Of a stretch of 45,397 nt of DNA, positions 7,161-15,849 are shown in pieces; position 1 is the first letter of the stretch, and every line of letters begins with the position of its first letter. The DNA is taken from contig CAMWJF010000032.1 in NCBI GenBank assembly GCA_947174505.1, positions 1-45,397 on the forward strand. Reading direction: 5' to 3'. Under the pieces are notes generated by a model, which had not been told where the DNA came from, did not search any database, and worked only from the letters and a program-made list of their open reading frames with translations. The stretch is from an uncultured Lachnospiraceae bacterium. Lineage in GTDB: Bacteria > Bacillota > Clostridia > Lachnospirales > Lachnospiraceae. Both the position numbers and the translations under genes were made by a program.

Positions 7161-9518
7161 CTATGAGTTTACATAACTTTTATCATCTGTCATCCGCTCT
7201 TTACGCAGCTTCCTCACAACCTTCACACCGCTTTCCACCCTGGATACCTCTTCCATACCGTGAATCACAAGGGTCGGCTCTTTCTCCGGCCGGTCCGTCT
7301 CAAAGGAGACCGTATCTCCCCTGCGGGAAGCCTTGGCACGCATCACAATTTGACCAGACAAGTCAGTGATCTCGCAGGCCGCCTCCGCGCCGTCCGCAAG
7401 CTGGTACAGATGCAGCTCCAGCCCTTCCGTGTAATCGTAATCGGGCAGTTTTTCGTTGCCACCCCAAGCCAGCAGGGTATTGTCCCGCACAAAGACAGGC
7501 AGGGAGAAATAATCGTAGGTCTCTCGGTACCAGCGGCCGCCCCCGCGTTCCTCACCGCTTAAAAGATGCGTCCACTTCCCCTCCGGCAAATAGTACTCTG
7601 CCTCGCCGTCCTCCCGGAAAACCGGCGCCACAAGAAGGGAATCGCCCAGCATATACTGCATGTCCAGATCTTTCATCCCCGGCTCCTTCGGAAATTCCAA
7701 CACCATGGGACGCATCATGGGAATGCCCGTCTCATGGGAAACTGCAGCCTGCCTGTAAAGATACGGCATCAGGCGGCACTTGAGGTTGGTAAAATAGCGG
7801 AGCACGTCACAGGCCTCCTCGTCAAAAAGCCACGGCACCCGGTAGCTCTGGGAGCCATGAAGCCTGCTGTGGGAGGAGAAAATACCGAACTGCACCCATC
7901 TCTTATAAATATCCGGGGAAGCGGTCTTCTCAAACCCGGAAATATCATGGCTCCAGAAGGAAAAGCCGCTCATGGCAAAGCTCAGTCCGCCCCGCAGCGT
8001 CTCCGCCATGGAGGGGTAGGACGCGGAACAGTCGCCGCCCCAGTGCACCGGGAACTGCTGACAGGCAGCGGTGGCGCTTCTGGCAAAGAGCACCGCCTCG
8101 CCCTCTCCTTTTACCTCCTTCAACATCTCAAAGACCGCCTTATTATAAAGATACGTGTAATAATTGTGCATACTTACAGGGTCAGACCCGTCGTGGTACG
8201 TCACGTCAATGGGAATCCGCTCACCGAAATCGGTCTTAAAGCAGTCCACACCCATATCGAGCAGCGTTTTCAGCTTGCCCACATACCATTCTTTCGCGTC
8301 GGGATTGGTGAAATCCACAAGCGCAATGCCCGGATTCCAGAAATCAATCTGTTTCACCCCTTTACCGTCCGCGCGCATCAGGAAATACCCTTTTTCCCTG
8401 CCTTCCTTAAAGAAAGGCGTCCCCTGCGCTATATAGGGGTTTAGCCAGACGCAGATTTTCAGGCCCTTCTCCTTCTTATACCGCGCAAGCATATTTTTCA
8501 CGTCAGAGAAAGTCTGGTCGTCCCACTCGAAATCGCACCAGTGCAGCGCCTTCATCCAATAGCTGTCAAAATGGAACACCCGCAGGGGAATGTCCCTCTC
8601 CGCCATCCCGTCAATGAAAGAGCTGGTGGTCGCCTCGTCATATTTGGTCGTAAAGGAAGTGGTCAGCCAAAGGCCAAAGCTCCATGCGGGCGGCAGGGCG
8701 GGCTTTCCTGTCATGTCCGTATACCTGACCAGAACCTCCTTCGGCGTCGGGCCATAAATAAAGTGATAGCGAAGCTCCTCACCCGGTACGGAGAAGCCCA
8801 CGTACTCCACCTTCTCACTGGCCACCTCAAAGGAGACAGGCGTCGCGTGATCCACAAAAATCCCATACCCCCCGCTTGTCATATAGAAGGGCACATTCTT
8901 GTAGGAAACCTGTGAGGAGGTTCCGCCGTCCTCGTTCCACATCTCCACCACCTGTCCGTTTTTCACGAACGCCGTAAACTGCTCGCCAAGGCCGTAGACA
9001 CGTTCGCCCGCTTTCAGGGAAAGCTCGGTGACCATGTAAGGTTCCTGCCGTTCGGAAAGATAGTTCTCCTTCGGGAACATCGTGCTCGGCTGCTTCGCCC
9101 AACGGATATAGCCCAGATTCCGGAAGCCGCATTCCGTGACCACCTTTCCCTCCGCCTCAAAACGGTAGGTACCCTCCTGCCTGTCAAAGCGCACCGTTAT
9201 GACTCCACTGGTCATTGTCGCTTCCTCATCGGTGATCGTTACGTCAAAAGGCGTCTCCTGACCATGTAAGTCAAATCTTGCCTCCCTGTCCTCATAGGCT
9301 TCGTAATGTCTGGCCTTCACCAGAATATTATTCTCGGCAAAAGCGATAAAGTCAATGGTGATCGTGGTGATATTCTGTGCGTCACCCCTGTTTAAAATCT
9401 TTCTCTCCGGCGCCACGATACGCATACCCTTCTCCGTCTTCTCCGCATAAAAACCCTGAGACGCATAGGACGGCGCCATATTCTCGCTGCGCACCCAGTA
9501 CCCTTCCGTAAACTTCAT
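7161..9518 (-). CDS. yicI: GH31 alpha-xylosidase, YicI type
   Basis: Cytoplasmic retaining glycosidase of 785 residues (E. coli YicI has 772). YicI releases alpha-linked xylose from short oligosaccharides such as isoprimeverose. The catalytic nucleophile is Asp430 in CFKTDFGERIP and the acid/base Asp496 in PVHWGGDCSASYPSMAE; both segments and the following SFWSHDISGF and SSHSRLHGS stretches agree closely with YicI. The N-terminal ~270 residues form the beta-sandwich that shapes the pocket. No signal peptide. GGAGGG precedes the ATG. It is the last gene of module 1 but has its own candidate promoter behind a terminator, so it can be expressed independently of the transporter. Substrate is inferred from similarity. 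Confidence 0.92.
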   Translation of the reverse strand: MKFTEGYWVRSENMAPSYASQGFYAEKTEKGMRIVAPERKILNRGDAQNITTITIDFIAFAENNILVKARHYEAYEDREARFDLHGQETPFDVTITDEEATMTSGVITVRFDRQEGTYRFEAEGKVVTECGFRNLGYIRWAKQPSTMFPKENYLSERQEPYMVTELSLKAGERVYGLGEQFTAFVKNGQVVEMWNEDGGTSSQVSYKNVPFYMTSGGYGIFVDHATPVSFEVASEKVEYVGFSVPGEELRYHFIYGPTPKEVLVRYTDMTGKPALPPAWSFGLWLTTSFTTKYDEATTSSFIDGMAERDIPLRVFHFDSYWMKALHWCDFEWDDQTFSDVKNMLARYKKEKGLKICVWLNPYIAQGTPFFKEGREKGYFLMRADGKGVKQIDFWNPGIALVDFTNPDAKEWYVGKLKTLLDMGVDCFKTDFGERIPIDVTYHDGSDPVSMHNYYTYLYNKAVFEMLKEVKGEGEAVLFARSATAACQQFPVHWGGDCSASYPSMAETLRGGLSFAMSGFSFWSHDISGFEKTASPDIYKRWVQFGIFSSHSRLHGSQSYRVPWLFDEEACDVLRYFTNLKCRLMPYLYRQAAVSHETGIPMMRPMVLEFPKEPGMKDLDMQYMLGDSLLVAPVFREDGEAEYYLPEGKWTHLLSGEERGGGRWYRETYDYFSLPVFVRDNTLLAWGGNEKLPDYDYTEGLELHLYQLADGAEAACEITDLSGQIVMRAKASRRGDTVSFETDRPEKEPTLVIHGMEEVSRVESGVKVVRKLRKERMTDDKSYVNS

Positions 9519-9604
9519 ATTTTTCCCTCCTCAATCCTTATATTATTGACTGCACAAGTCATTCTTCCTGTTTTCTCCGCCACAGATTCCTCTGTATGGT
9601 TTTT

Positions 9605-9633
9605 ATTATACATGCAAACCTGTCCTTTGCCAC
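9605..9633 (-). promoter_or_regulatory. Candidate promoter of the alpha-xylosidase gene
   Basis: Minus strand GTGGCA (9628-9633), 17 bp, perfect TATAAT (9605-9610). It lies just past the terminator at 9643-9678 and about 90 bp before the start codon, so the hydrolase can be transcribed separately. Confidence 0.6.
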
Positions 9634-9642
9634 TATTTTCCC

Positions 9643-9678
9643 TAAAAAAATGGCACGACTGTCTGGCCGTGCCACTTT
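9643..9678 (-). terminator. Intrinsic terminator after the module 1 binding-protein gene
   Basis: A 10-bp stem (9668-9677 with 9648-9657; core GGCACG/CGTGCC) and a run of seven T on the minus strand, about 95 bp past the binding-protein stop. Confidence 0.8.
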
Positions 9679-9687
9679 CCTGTTGCT

Positions 9688-9757
9688 CATTCTCTTATGT
9701 AAGATTTTGCTTTCCCTTGCACTCCCATGCTGTGAGCATTAGAAATTCTTCTCACAG
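9688..9757 (-). repeat. Degenerate copy (copy 3) of the sugar-operon intergenic repeat
   Basis: Keeps the two ends of the family: CATTCTCTTA at 9688-9697 and TAGAAATTCTTCTCAC at 9740-9755 on the plus strand. The second end is a hairpin of its own (CTGTGAG at 9730-9736 with CTCACAG at 9751-9757). It starts about 17 bp after the binding-protein stop codon. Confidence 0.6.
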
Positions 9758-9773
9758 GATTCTTTTCGCACAG

Positions 9774-11138
9774 TTAGTTAGCCCCGTCGATGGCCGCCCA
9801 CTGTTCCTCGATCTGTGCGCAGGCACCGTCCTTATCCACGCTGCCGGCGATATAAGACTGCATAATCTCGCCAAAGGTCTGGTGCCAGCTGTCGGTGGAG
9901 TAGCAGATGGAAAGATCCGCCGCGCCTTTTTCCGCGCTCAGTGCGTCGCCCTGCTTCACAACCTCGAAAGTGCTCTCCGCGTCAGATACTACCGGCGGCA
10001 CTACGCCTGCCACATCCGTGAACCACGCCTTGCCGTAGTCGGAGGTATACCACCAGTTTACGAAATCAAGAGTCGGCTGTAACACCTCTGAATCCTTGGA
10101 AATACGGAGCGCCTGATCGGAACCGCCGATCACCTGACACTGTGCCGCATTGTCGGTTACCGGGTAGCCGTTGAAACCGATCTGTAAATCCGGATCGATT
10201 GCCAGAAGGTCCGCCTCTACCCACGCGCCCTGCCCGCAGATCATGGCCGCTTTGCCTGTGCCGAATGCGGAAAGCTCGCCGTCAAGAGCCGTTTCAAGCG
10301 GTTTGTCGTCACCGTATTTTACCGCCAGATCAATGAAATTGAAGAAGTTGTTATAAAGCTCCGGATAATCGGAAACCTTCGCCTCCCCCTTCTCGAACTT
10401 CGCCACCAGCTCCGCTGTGGAGATGCCTGCGTTCTGCGCCGCCGCATTCACGAAATGCTGTCCCACATGCTTGAATACCCACCACTCGTTGAAGCCCGTG
10501 GTAAAAGGCTTATATCCCGCAGCGGAGATCTTCTCGCAGGCTGCCTCCAGATCGCTGAAGGTAGTGGGAAACTCTGTGATCCCGCACTCGTCAAAGATTG
10601 CCTTGTTGTAAATCATGCCAAAATAATTACCCTTGATCGCGATACCGTAAAGGCCGGAACCGTCCTCCGGGGATGCCATCATACTTGCCACCGCAGGCTG
10701 CATGGTGGATTCCAATGCCTGACCGCTTAAGTCAAACGAATACTCCTTATATACGTCGATCTCTTTACCCGATGTGGAGGAGAAGATCTCAGGCACTTCG
10801 CCGGAGTTTAACTTCGCCTTTAACAGCGTGGGATAGTCGTTCTGCGTGGTTTCGTAGTTGATGGTCACGTTGGGCGCCACGTTCTTGTACTCCTCGATCA
10901 ATGTGTTGATCGCATCCGCGTACTCCGGGGAAGAAATAAACATATAAATTTCCGCCTCTTCGTCGGAAGCTGCCGCTGCAGGTTCCTCCGCCGCCGATTC
11001 TTCCGCTGCCCCAGACTCTTCCGCTGCCGGAGCCTCTGCCGCCGGGGTCTGTGCGCCGCCGTCCGAACCGCCACAGCCCGCAAGCAGCGTGGCTGTCATG
11101 GCAGTACACAACAATACACTGAGTAATTTCTTTTTCAT
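9774..11138 (-). CDS. Sugar ABC transporter substrate-binding lipoprotein (module 1)
   Basis: Protein of 454 residues that should capture an oligosaccharide outside the cell and deliver it to the two permeases encoded upstream. It has a lipoprotein signal peptide with lipobox LAGC (Cys22), an Ala/Glu-rich linker to about residue 62, then a family 1 solute-binding fold with typical segments (YPTLLKAKLNSGEVPEIF near 105, FTTGFNEWWVFKHVG near 215, AAMICGQGAWVEADL near 297). AAGGAGG lies 7 nt before the ATG. Its place after the permease genes is unusual, because CUT1 operons normally put the binding protein first. It is separated from them by repeat copy 1 and followed by a terminator. Confidence 0.92.
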   Translation of the reverse strand: MKKKLLSVLLCTAMTATLLAGCGGSDGGAQTPAAEAPAAEESGAAEESAAEEPAAAASDEEAEIYMFISSPEYADAINTLIEEYKNVAPNVTINYETTQNDYPTLLKAKLNSGEVPEIFSSTSGKEIDVYKEYSFDLSGQALESTMQPAVASMMASPEDGSGLYGIAIKGNYFGMIYNKAIFDECGITEFPTTFSDLEAACEKISAAGYKPFTTGFNEWWVFKHVGQHFVNAAAQNAGISTAELVAKFEKGEAKVSDYPELYNNFFNFIDLAVKYGDDKPLETALDGELSAFGTGKAAMICGQGAWVEADLLAIDPDLQIGFNGYPVTDNAAQCQVIGGSDQALRISKDSEVLQPTLDFVNWWYTSDYGKAWFTDVAGVVPPVVSDAESTFEVVKQGDALSAEKGAADLSICYSTDSWHQTFGEIMQSYIAGSVDKDGACAQIEEQWAAIDGAN

Positions 11139-11225
11139 ACAAATCCTCCTTCTCCCATATTTCTTTTTGGTATGGGTACCATTTATCTATTCCAGCAGTC
11201 ATTCTGCGGAATCTCATACCGTGCG

Positions 11226-11335
11226 GAGAATGCCGCACTTTGGCATTCTCTCGAGTGAAAGTGATTTGCGAAAGCAAATCTAGAACTTCTTAACGAAGCA
11301 GCCTCTGCTGCTGAGTGATTAGAAGTTCTTCTCAC
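11226..11335 (-). repeat. Copy 1 of the sugar-operon intergenic repeat
   Basis: 110 bp almost entirely of hairpins, starting 2 bp after the permease stop. On the plus strand it has GAGAATGCC/GGCATTCTC (11226-11250), then GTGAAA, a GATTTGC/GCAAATC hairpin (11263-11280), AGAACTTCT (11282) pairing with AGAAGTTCT (11321) around an inner GCAGC hairpin, and CTCAC at the end. The ends match copies 2 and 3, while the interior differs. There is no T run, so it is probably an RNA-stabilising or processing element and not a terminator. Confidence 0.75.
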
Positions 11336-11336
11336 G

Positions 11337-12176
11337 CTATCCTTTTACCGCGCCTGCCACAACACCCTCCACAATGTATTTCTGCAGAAGAATGAACACA
11401 ATGACCGAGGGCACAATCGCCAGTACCATGGCAGTCAACGCATAATTCCACTTGGTATTCATCTGCCCCACAAAGGTGTATGCCGCCAGCACCAGCGTCT
11501 TCGTCTCGTTGTTGCTGTTCACCATCAGGAGCGGCAGTAAAAAGTCGTTCCAGATCCACATCACATCCAGCACAATCACCGTCACAATTACCGACTTAAG
11601 GAGCGGAAAAATGATGGATACAAAGGTGCGGAAGGTGGACGCCCCGTCAATGGTTGCGCTCTCGTCAAGCTCCCGTGGAATGGTCTTCATAAAATTATAG
11701 ATAATGAAGGTCGCCATGGGAATGCCGAAGCCCCAGTACTGGATGCCGAGTCCGATCTTGCTGCCGGAAAGATGCAGTACATTCATGGACTTTAACAGGG
11801 TAATCATAATCGCCTGAAACGGAATCAGCATCGGTGTGATGATGATCGTATGCGCGATTTTACAGTATTTTCCTTCCCTTCTCTCCAGAATAAAAGCCGC
11901 CATGGAGGAAAATACGACGATACCCAGAATCCCGATCACCGTGATAATCACGTTGTTCCGAAACAGGAGCAAATACTTCATCTTGTCAACCACATAGGTG
12001 TAGTTGGACAGGTCAAAGCTTTTCGGAAACGCCAGCACATCGCCTATGATCTCCCCGAACGGTTTAAAAGAATTCATAACCATAAGAAAGACCGGGTAGA
12101 TATAGAAACACGCCACCACAAGCAGGGCGATGACCAACGTCCATTTCCTTACTTTTCTCTTGGTTTCGCGACGCAT
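11337..12176 (-). CDS. Sugar ABC transporter permease, MalG/CUT1 type (module 1)
   Basis: Membrane protein of 279 residues with six predicted helices. The EAA loop that docks the ATPase is intact (PRELDESATIDGASTFRTF, residues ~177-195), and it ends in the GAVKG tail common to MalG-type permeases. It would pair with the permease encoded just upstream to form the translocation channel. Start and the upstream stop overlap by 1 nt (TAATG), so translation is coupled. No ATPase gene is in the window; a shared MsmK/MalK-like subunit is expected. Confidence 0.92.
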   Translation of the reverse strand: MRRETKRKVRKWTLVIALLVVACFYIYPVFLMVMNSFKPFGEIIGDVLAFPKSFDLSNYTYVVDKMKYLLLFRNNVIITVIGILGIVVFSSMAAFILERREGKYCKIAHTIIITPMLIPFQAIMITLLKSMNVLHLSGSKIGLGIQYWGFGIPMATFIIYNFMKTIPRELDESATIDGASTFRTFVSIIFPLLKSVIVTVIVLDVMWIWNDFLLPLLMVNSNNETKTLVLAAYTFVGQMNTKWNYALTAMVLAIVPSVIVFILLQKYIVEGVVAGAVKG

Positions 12177-13054
12177 TACAGATCAACCTCCTTTCTGCTG
12201 AAGCCTTTCAGTACAAGCTGTGTTATAATAAGTACAAACAGGAAATAGACAATGGACTGTGCGGACCCGAGGCCGTAATTGTTGTTCGTAAACGCCTCCT
12301 TGTAGATCTGCATGGTCACACTGTTGGTAGCCGTCCCCGGCCCGCCCTTTGTGAGCGCCAGAATAATGTCGAACACCTTAAGGCCATTGGTCAGAGACAT
12401 AAAGATGCAGGTGGTAAAGGATGGCCCCAAAAGCGGCAGCGTCACCTTAAAAAATTTCTGTCTGCCGGTCGCACCGTCTACCACTGCCGCCTCCAGCACA
12501 TCCTTTGGCACTGCCTGTAGACCCGCTATGTAAAGCACGATGTAGAATCCAAGCGACTGCCATACGCCCACAAAAGCCACCGAATAAAATACCAGATTCG
12601 TATCTCCCAGCCAGCTGTAGTTCCACAGGTTCCACTCTGTGATCTCGTAGAGTTTTTCAAAGCCGCTGGTAAAAATAAACTTCCAGATAAAACCCACAAT
12701 CGTCATGCTCATGATATAGGGAATGAAGAAAATGCCCCTGAAAAAGTTTGCCGCCCGGAATTTCTTAGTCAGCGCCACCGCAAGAGCCAGGGCAAAAATA
12801 TTGGAAAAAATTACAAAAAATATTGTATAGCGCGTGGTAAACCAGATCGAAGAAAGAAAATCCCCGCTTTTTACAAAAATGGTCTTAAAGTTATCCAGAC
12901 CGATCAGTCTGGCCTCTTTTGAAATGCCGTTCCACTCCGTCAGCGAATAATAACCGCTTAAGACAAACGGCAGGTACATCATCAGACATACCAGTATGAT
13001 TGCCGGCAGGGAAAACAGCACCGTCTCCAACTGTCTTTTTGTTTTTCTGCTCAT
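12176..13054 (-). CDS. Sugar ABC transporter permease, MalF/CUT1 type (module 1)
   Basis: Membrane protein of 292 residues with six predicted helices and the EAA loop PKDVLEAAVVDGATGRQKFF (residues ~184-203). It partners the permease encoded directly downstream, with a 1-nt overlap. AAAGGAAAG precedes the ATG. It is the first gene of the module 1 transport operon and diverges from the YesM-type kinase, which, with its partner regulator, is the probable activator of this promoter. Confidence 0.92.
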   Translation of the reverse strand: MSRKTKRQLETVLFSLPAIILVCLMMYLPFVLSGYYSLTEWNGISKEARLIGLDNFKTIFVKSGDFLSSIWFTTRYTIFFVIFSNIFALALAVALTKKFRAANFFRGIFFIPYIMSMTIVGFIWKFIFTSGFEKLYEITEWNLWNYSWLGDTNLVFYSVAFVGVWQSLGFYIVLYIAGLQAVPKDVLEAAVVDGATGRQKFFKVTLPLLGPSFTTCIFMSLTNGLKVFDIILALTKGGPGTATNSVTMQIYKEAFTNNNYGLGSAQSIVYFLFVLIITQLVLKGFSRKEVDL

Positions 13055-13085
13055 AGACTGTACTTTCCTTTCTTTGCTTTTACTT

Positions 13086-13091
13086 ATTATA
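13086..13091 (-). promoter_or_regulatory. Likely -10 box of the module 1 transport operon
   Basis: TATAAT on the minus strand, 32 bp before the start codon. No good -35 stands at 16-18 bp, as expected for a promoter that needs an AraC-type activator. The rest of the 210-bp divergent region (13055-13264) is AT-rich; I could not identify a clear regulator site in it. Confidence 0.45.
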
Positions 13092-13264
13092 ATTTATTCA
13101 TTTTGTCAGAAAAATGGAAATTCCCAAACAGATAGGTGTAAATTTCCGAACAATTCTTTATTCGTATTGTCCTATTTTAAGGAATATAGTAAGATATATT
13201 TTGTAGAAAATGTGCGATGCCATATTTTTTTAACGGCAGTTTGCACAATCCGAAAAGGCAATCC

Positions 13265-15109
13265 ATGAAACCGCATATGATGATAAAAAAGCTGAAATCT
13301 CATATAACAAATCTATTAAACCGTACCGCGCTCTGGATGCAGCTGACCGTATTTATGATTCTGATTACCACCACGGTGGCCGGTTGGCTGGTCTATAAGG
13401 ACTACACCTCCACCAGGAGCCTGACCATCAATAACCAGCTCGATACCACCGAAAAAATTCTGAAGCTGGAACTGGAAAATTTGGACGCCTATCTTATGGA
13501 GCTCGCCAATTTCTGCATTCAGCCCTACTATGACTCCCGTTTCACAAGGATTGTGGAACAGGATGCACCGCTGACTGCAGAGCAGGTCTCCTATGCCAAG
13601 CAACAGATGTTCTATTATTATTACACCAGAAACGATCTTCACGATTATGAACTGTATCTGCTCCATCAGGATCTGTCCATCGGGCGTACCCGCGGCCAGC
13701 AGCATATTATTGCAAGGGAAAGCGCCCCGGAGGGCGTGTGGGAGGCGCTGTCGGAATGTGAAGCCAGTCCCATGAATCACAGCATCCGCCCTTCCGGTTC
13801 CACAAACCTGATCTATTACCATTCGCTCTTCCAGATCAAAGGCCGGGTCAGCCAGGCCGTCGTGCGTCTGGAGCTGGACGACACCTTTGCCAAACAGCTT
13901 CTGGAAAACCACTCGACCCACGGGGAAATTATCTTCTTCCTGAACGATAACGGAGAGATTATTTTCACCAACCAATCGGATTGGCAGGACAGCGGTGAAG
14001 AACTGCAAAGCGCCCTCTCCCAAAAGGAGGAGCACCGTGACGGCTACGATACTATTGACTTATCAGGTCATCCCTTTCTGCTGATGGAAGCGGAGAGCAG
14101 CACCTCCGGGATTCGCCTGCTCAGCCTGACGCCCCTCTCCTACATAGATTCCCAGATCGGCCAGCTGCAGAAATCCATCCTTGTAAGCGGCGTCATGGTC
14201 TGGCTGCTGACTGTCTTGCTGATTTATATGCTGCTCCGGCTTCTGACGGTTCCGCTGCGGCTGCTCTCCGCCCAGATGCAAAAGACCGGCGAGGGTGATT
14301 TCCGCGCCAGGGTAGATGCGGCGGGAAGTATGGAAATCAGAGGACTTTCGGAAAGCTTTAACTCCATGGTCTCCCATATTGACCAGTTGATTAAGCGCAC
14401 TTATGTGGCGGAGCTGAGCGAGAAGGATGCACGGCTGGCGGCATTGGAAGCCCAGCTGAATCCCCACTTTTTATATAACACGTTACAGGCAATCTCAACA
14501 GAGGCGCTGGTCAACGACCAGCCCCAGATCCACCGCATGATTACTTCGCTTGCGTCCAGTCTGCGTTATACCATCAAATCGGACACGCTGGTATCTTTAA
14601 AAAGGGAAATGAACTATGTGAACGACTACATTTTCCTGCAAAAAATCCGAATGGATGAGGCTCTGGCGTTTTACAGTGACATTGACCCCCTCACAGAAGA
14701 TTGTCTGATTCCCAAAATCAGCATTCAGACGCTGGTGGAAAATTCCATCATACACGGAAAATCCGATGACGCTAATGTCATACGGATAGAAGTGCTGTCA
14801 CAATATAATGACAATACCGTCATAATAACGGTGCGGGATAATGGGTGCGGAATTGCGCCAAAGCAGCTTGAAAAGCTGTATGCCGATTTTGATCTGCAGA
14901 AAAACACGGGGAAAAACGGTGGTATCGGACTGGCCAATCTGCACAGCAGGATCGGCCTTCTCTACGACAAGCCCGCATCCATGGAAATTCATACCCGCGA
15001 AAAGGAGTACACGGAAATTATATTGACCCTACCGGTCACGAAAGGAGAAGACAGAGCGGTCTGCCGCTCTGGTCTGGAGGAATCTTATGTACAAAGCGCT
15101 GATCATTGA
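13265..15109 (+). CDS. YesM-type sensor histidine kinase (module 1)
   Basis: Protein of 614 residues. TM1 is near 24-44, an extracellular sensor region runs to about 300, TM2 is near 304-324, then a HAMP segment. The cytoplasmic His_kinase domain has LEAQLNPHFLYNT with His401 as the phosphorylation site, and the ATP-binding part shows DNGCGIAP and GIGLANLHSRIG. Kinases of this family sense extracellular sugar, often through a loaded binding protein, and phosphorylate a YesN-type regulator. The ATG at 13265 has AAAAGG 6 nt upstream; the reading frame is open back to 13217 without a ribosome site. The 3' end overlaps the regulator gene by 23 bp, so the two are coupled. Confidence 0.92.
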   Translation: MKPHMMIKKLKSHITNLLNRTALWMQLTVFMILITTTVAGWLVYKDYTSTRSLTINNQLDTTEKILKLELENLDAYLMELANFCIQPYYDSRFTRIVEQDAPLTAEQVSYAKQQMFYYYYTRNDLHDYELYLLHQDLSIGRTRGQQHIIARESAPEGVWEALSECEASPMNHSIRPSGSTNLIYYHSLFQIKGRVSQAVVRLELDDTFAKQLLENHSTHGEIIFFLNDNGEIIFTNQSDWQDSGEELQSALSQKEEHRDGYDTIDLSGHPFLLMEAESSTSGIRLLSLTPLSYIDSQIGQLQKSILVSGVMVWLLTVLLIYMLLRLLTVPLRLLSAQMQKTGEGDFRARVDAAGSMEIRGLSESFNSMVSHIDQLIKRTYVAELSEKDARLAALEAQLNPHFLYNTLQAISTEALVNDQPQIHRMITSLASSLRYTIKSDTLVSLKREMNYVNDYIFLQKIRMDEALAFYSDIDPLTEDCLIPKISIQTLVENSIIHGKSDDANVIRIEVLSQYNDNTVIITVRDNGCGIAPKQLEKLYADFDLQKNTGKNGGIGLANLHSRIGLLYDKPASMEIHTREKEYTEIILTLPVTKGEDRAVCRSGLEESYVQSADH

Positions 15110-15839
15110 CGACGAAAAACCGGTACAGATTGCCATTCAGAAATTGGGGAAATGGAACTATTACGGTGTCGAACCGCCACGCCTTTCCGCAAACGGCAAG
15201 GACGCCCTACAGTCCATGCGTGAATTTCACCCCGACATTGTCTTTGTGGACATGAACATGCCTGTTATGGACGGCGTCTCCTTTTTAAAAGCCGCCTCCT
15301 GTGAATTCCCCGATAGCCAGTACGTGGTGGTCAGCGGCTACGACCAGTTTTCCTACGCCCAGCAGGCGCTCCACTACGGCGCGTGTGAATACCTTTTAAA
15401 GCCCGTGGAGGAGGACGCCTTAAACAGCGCCATCGAGAAAGCCATTCTGCGGATCGACCCGGAGGCTGTCTTTGACGACGATAAAAATCCGGAGGCTAAC
15501 ATTTCCCCGGATGAAGCGGTTACCATTATCAAAGCGTACATTGACAGCCATTACTGCGAAAATATCAGAATCACTATGTTTTCAGAAAAATACTTCTTTT
15601 CCACCGATTACCTGACCAGACTCTTCCGTGGCAAATACGGTTTTACGATCTACGAATATGTCCTCAAACTGCGCATGGAGCGCGCAAAAACGCTTTTGGA
15701 GGCGGAAGACAATAAAATCATCGATATTGCGGAGCGGCTCGGTTATGCGGACAACCATTATTTCAGCAAAGCATTCCGCACCTATTACGATATCTCACCC
15801 AGCCAGTACCGAAGGAATTTCCTTGACGGGAAAAAATAA
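15087..15839 (+). CDS. YesN-type AraC-family response regulator (module 1)
   Basis: Protein of 250 residues. Receiver domain at 1-120 with Asp55 (IVFVDMNMPVMDG) as phosphoacceptor and the switch lysine in LLKPVEEDA. The C-terminal ~100 residues hold two AraC-type helix-turn-helix motifs, ending in DIAERLGYADNHYFSKAF and the SPSQYRR signature. It is short for YesN proteins (module 2 has 516 residues) because it lacks the middle region. GGAGG 6 nt before the ATG lies inside the kinase gene. It most likely activates the divergent module 1 transport operon. Confidence 0.92.
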   Translation: MYKALIIDDEKPVQIAIQKLGKWNYYGVEPPRLSANGKDALQSMREFHPDIVFVDMNMPVMDGVSFLKAASCEFPDSQYVVVSGYDQFSYAQQALHYGACEYLLKPVEEDALNSAIEKAILRIDPEAVFDDDKNPEANISPDEAVTIIKAYIDSHYCENIRITMFSEKYFFSTDYLTRLFRGKYGFTIYEYVLKLRMERAKTLLEAEDNKIIDIAERLGYADNHYFSKAFRTYYDISPSQYRRNFLDGKK

Positions 15840-15849
15840 CCGCGCCCGT

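Noticed and set aside
7566..8444. Plus-strand open frame of 292 codons inside the alpha-xylosidase gene
   Set aside because: Shadow of a GC-rich coding sequence; rich in His, Arg and Pro with no family features.
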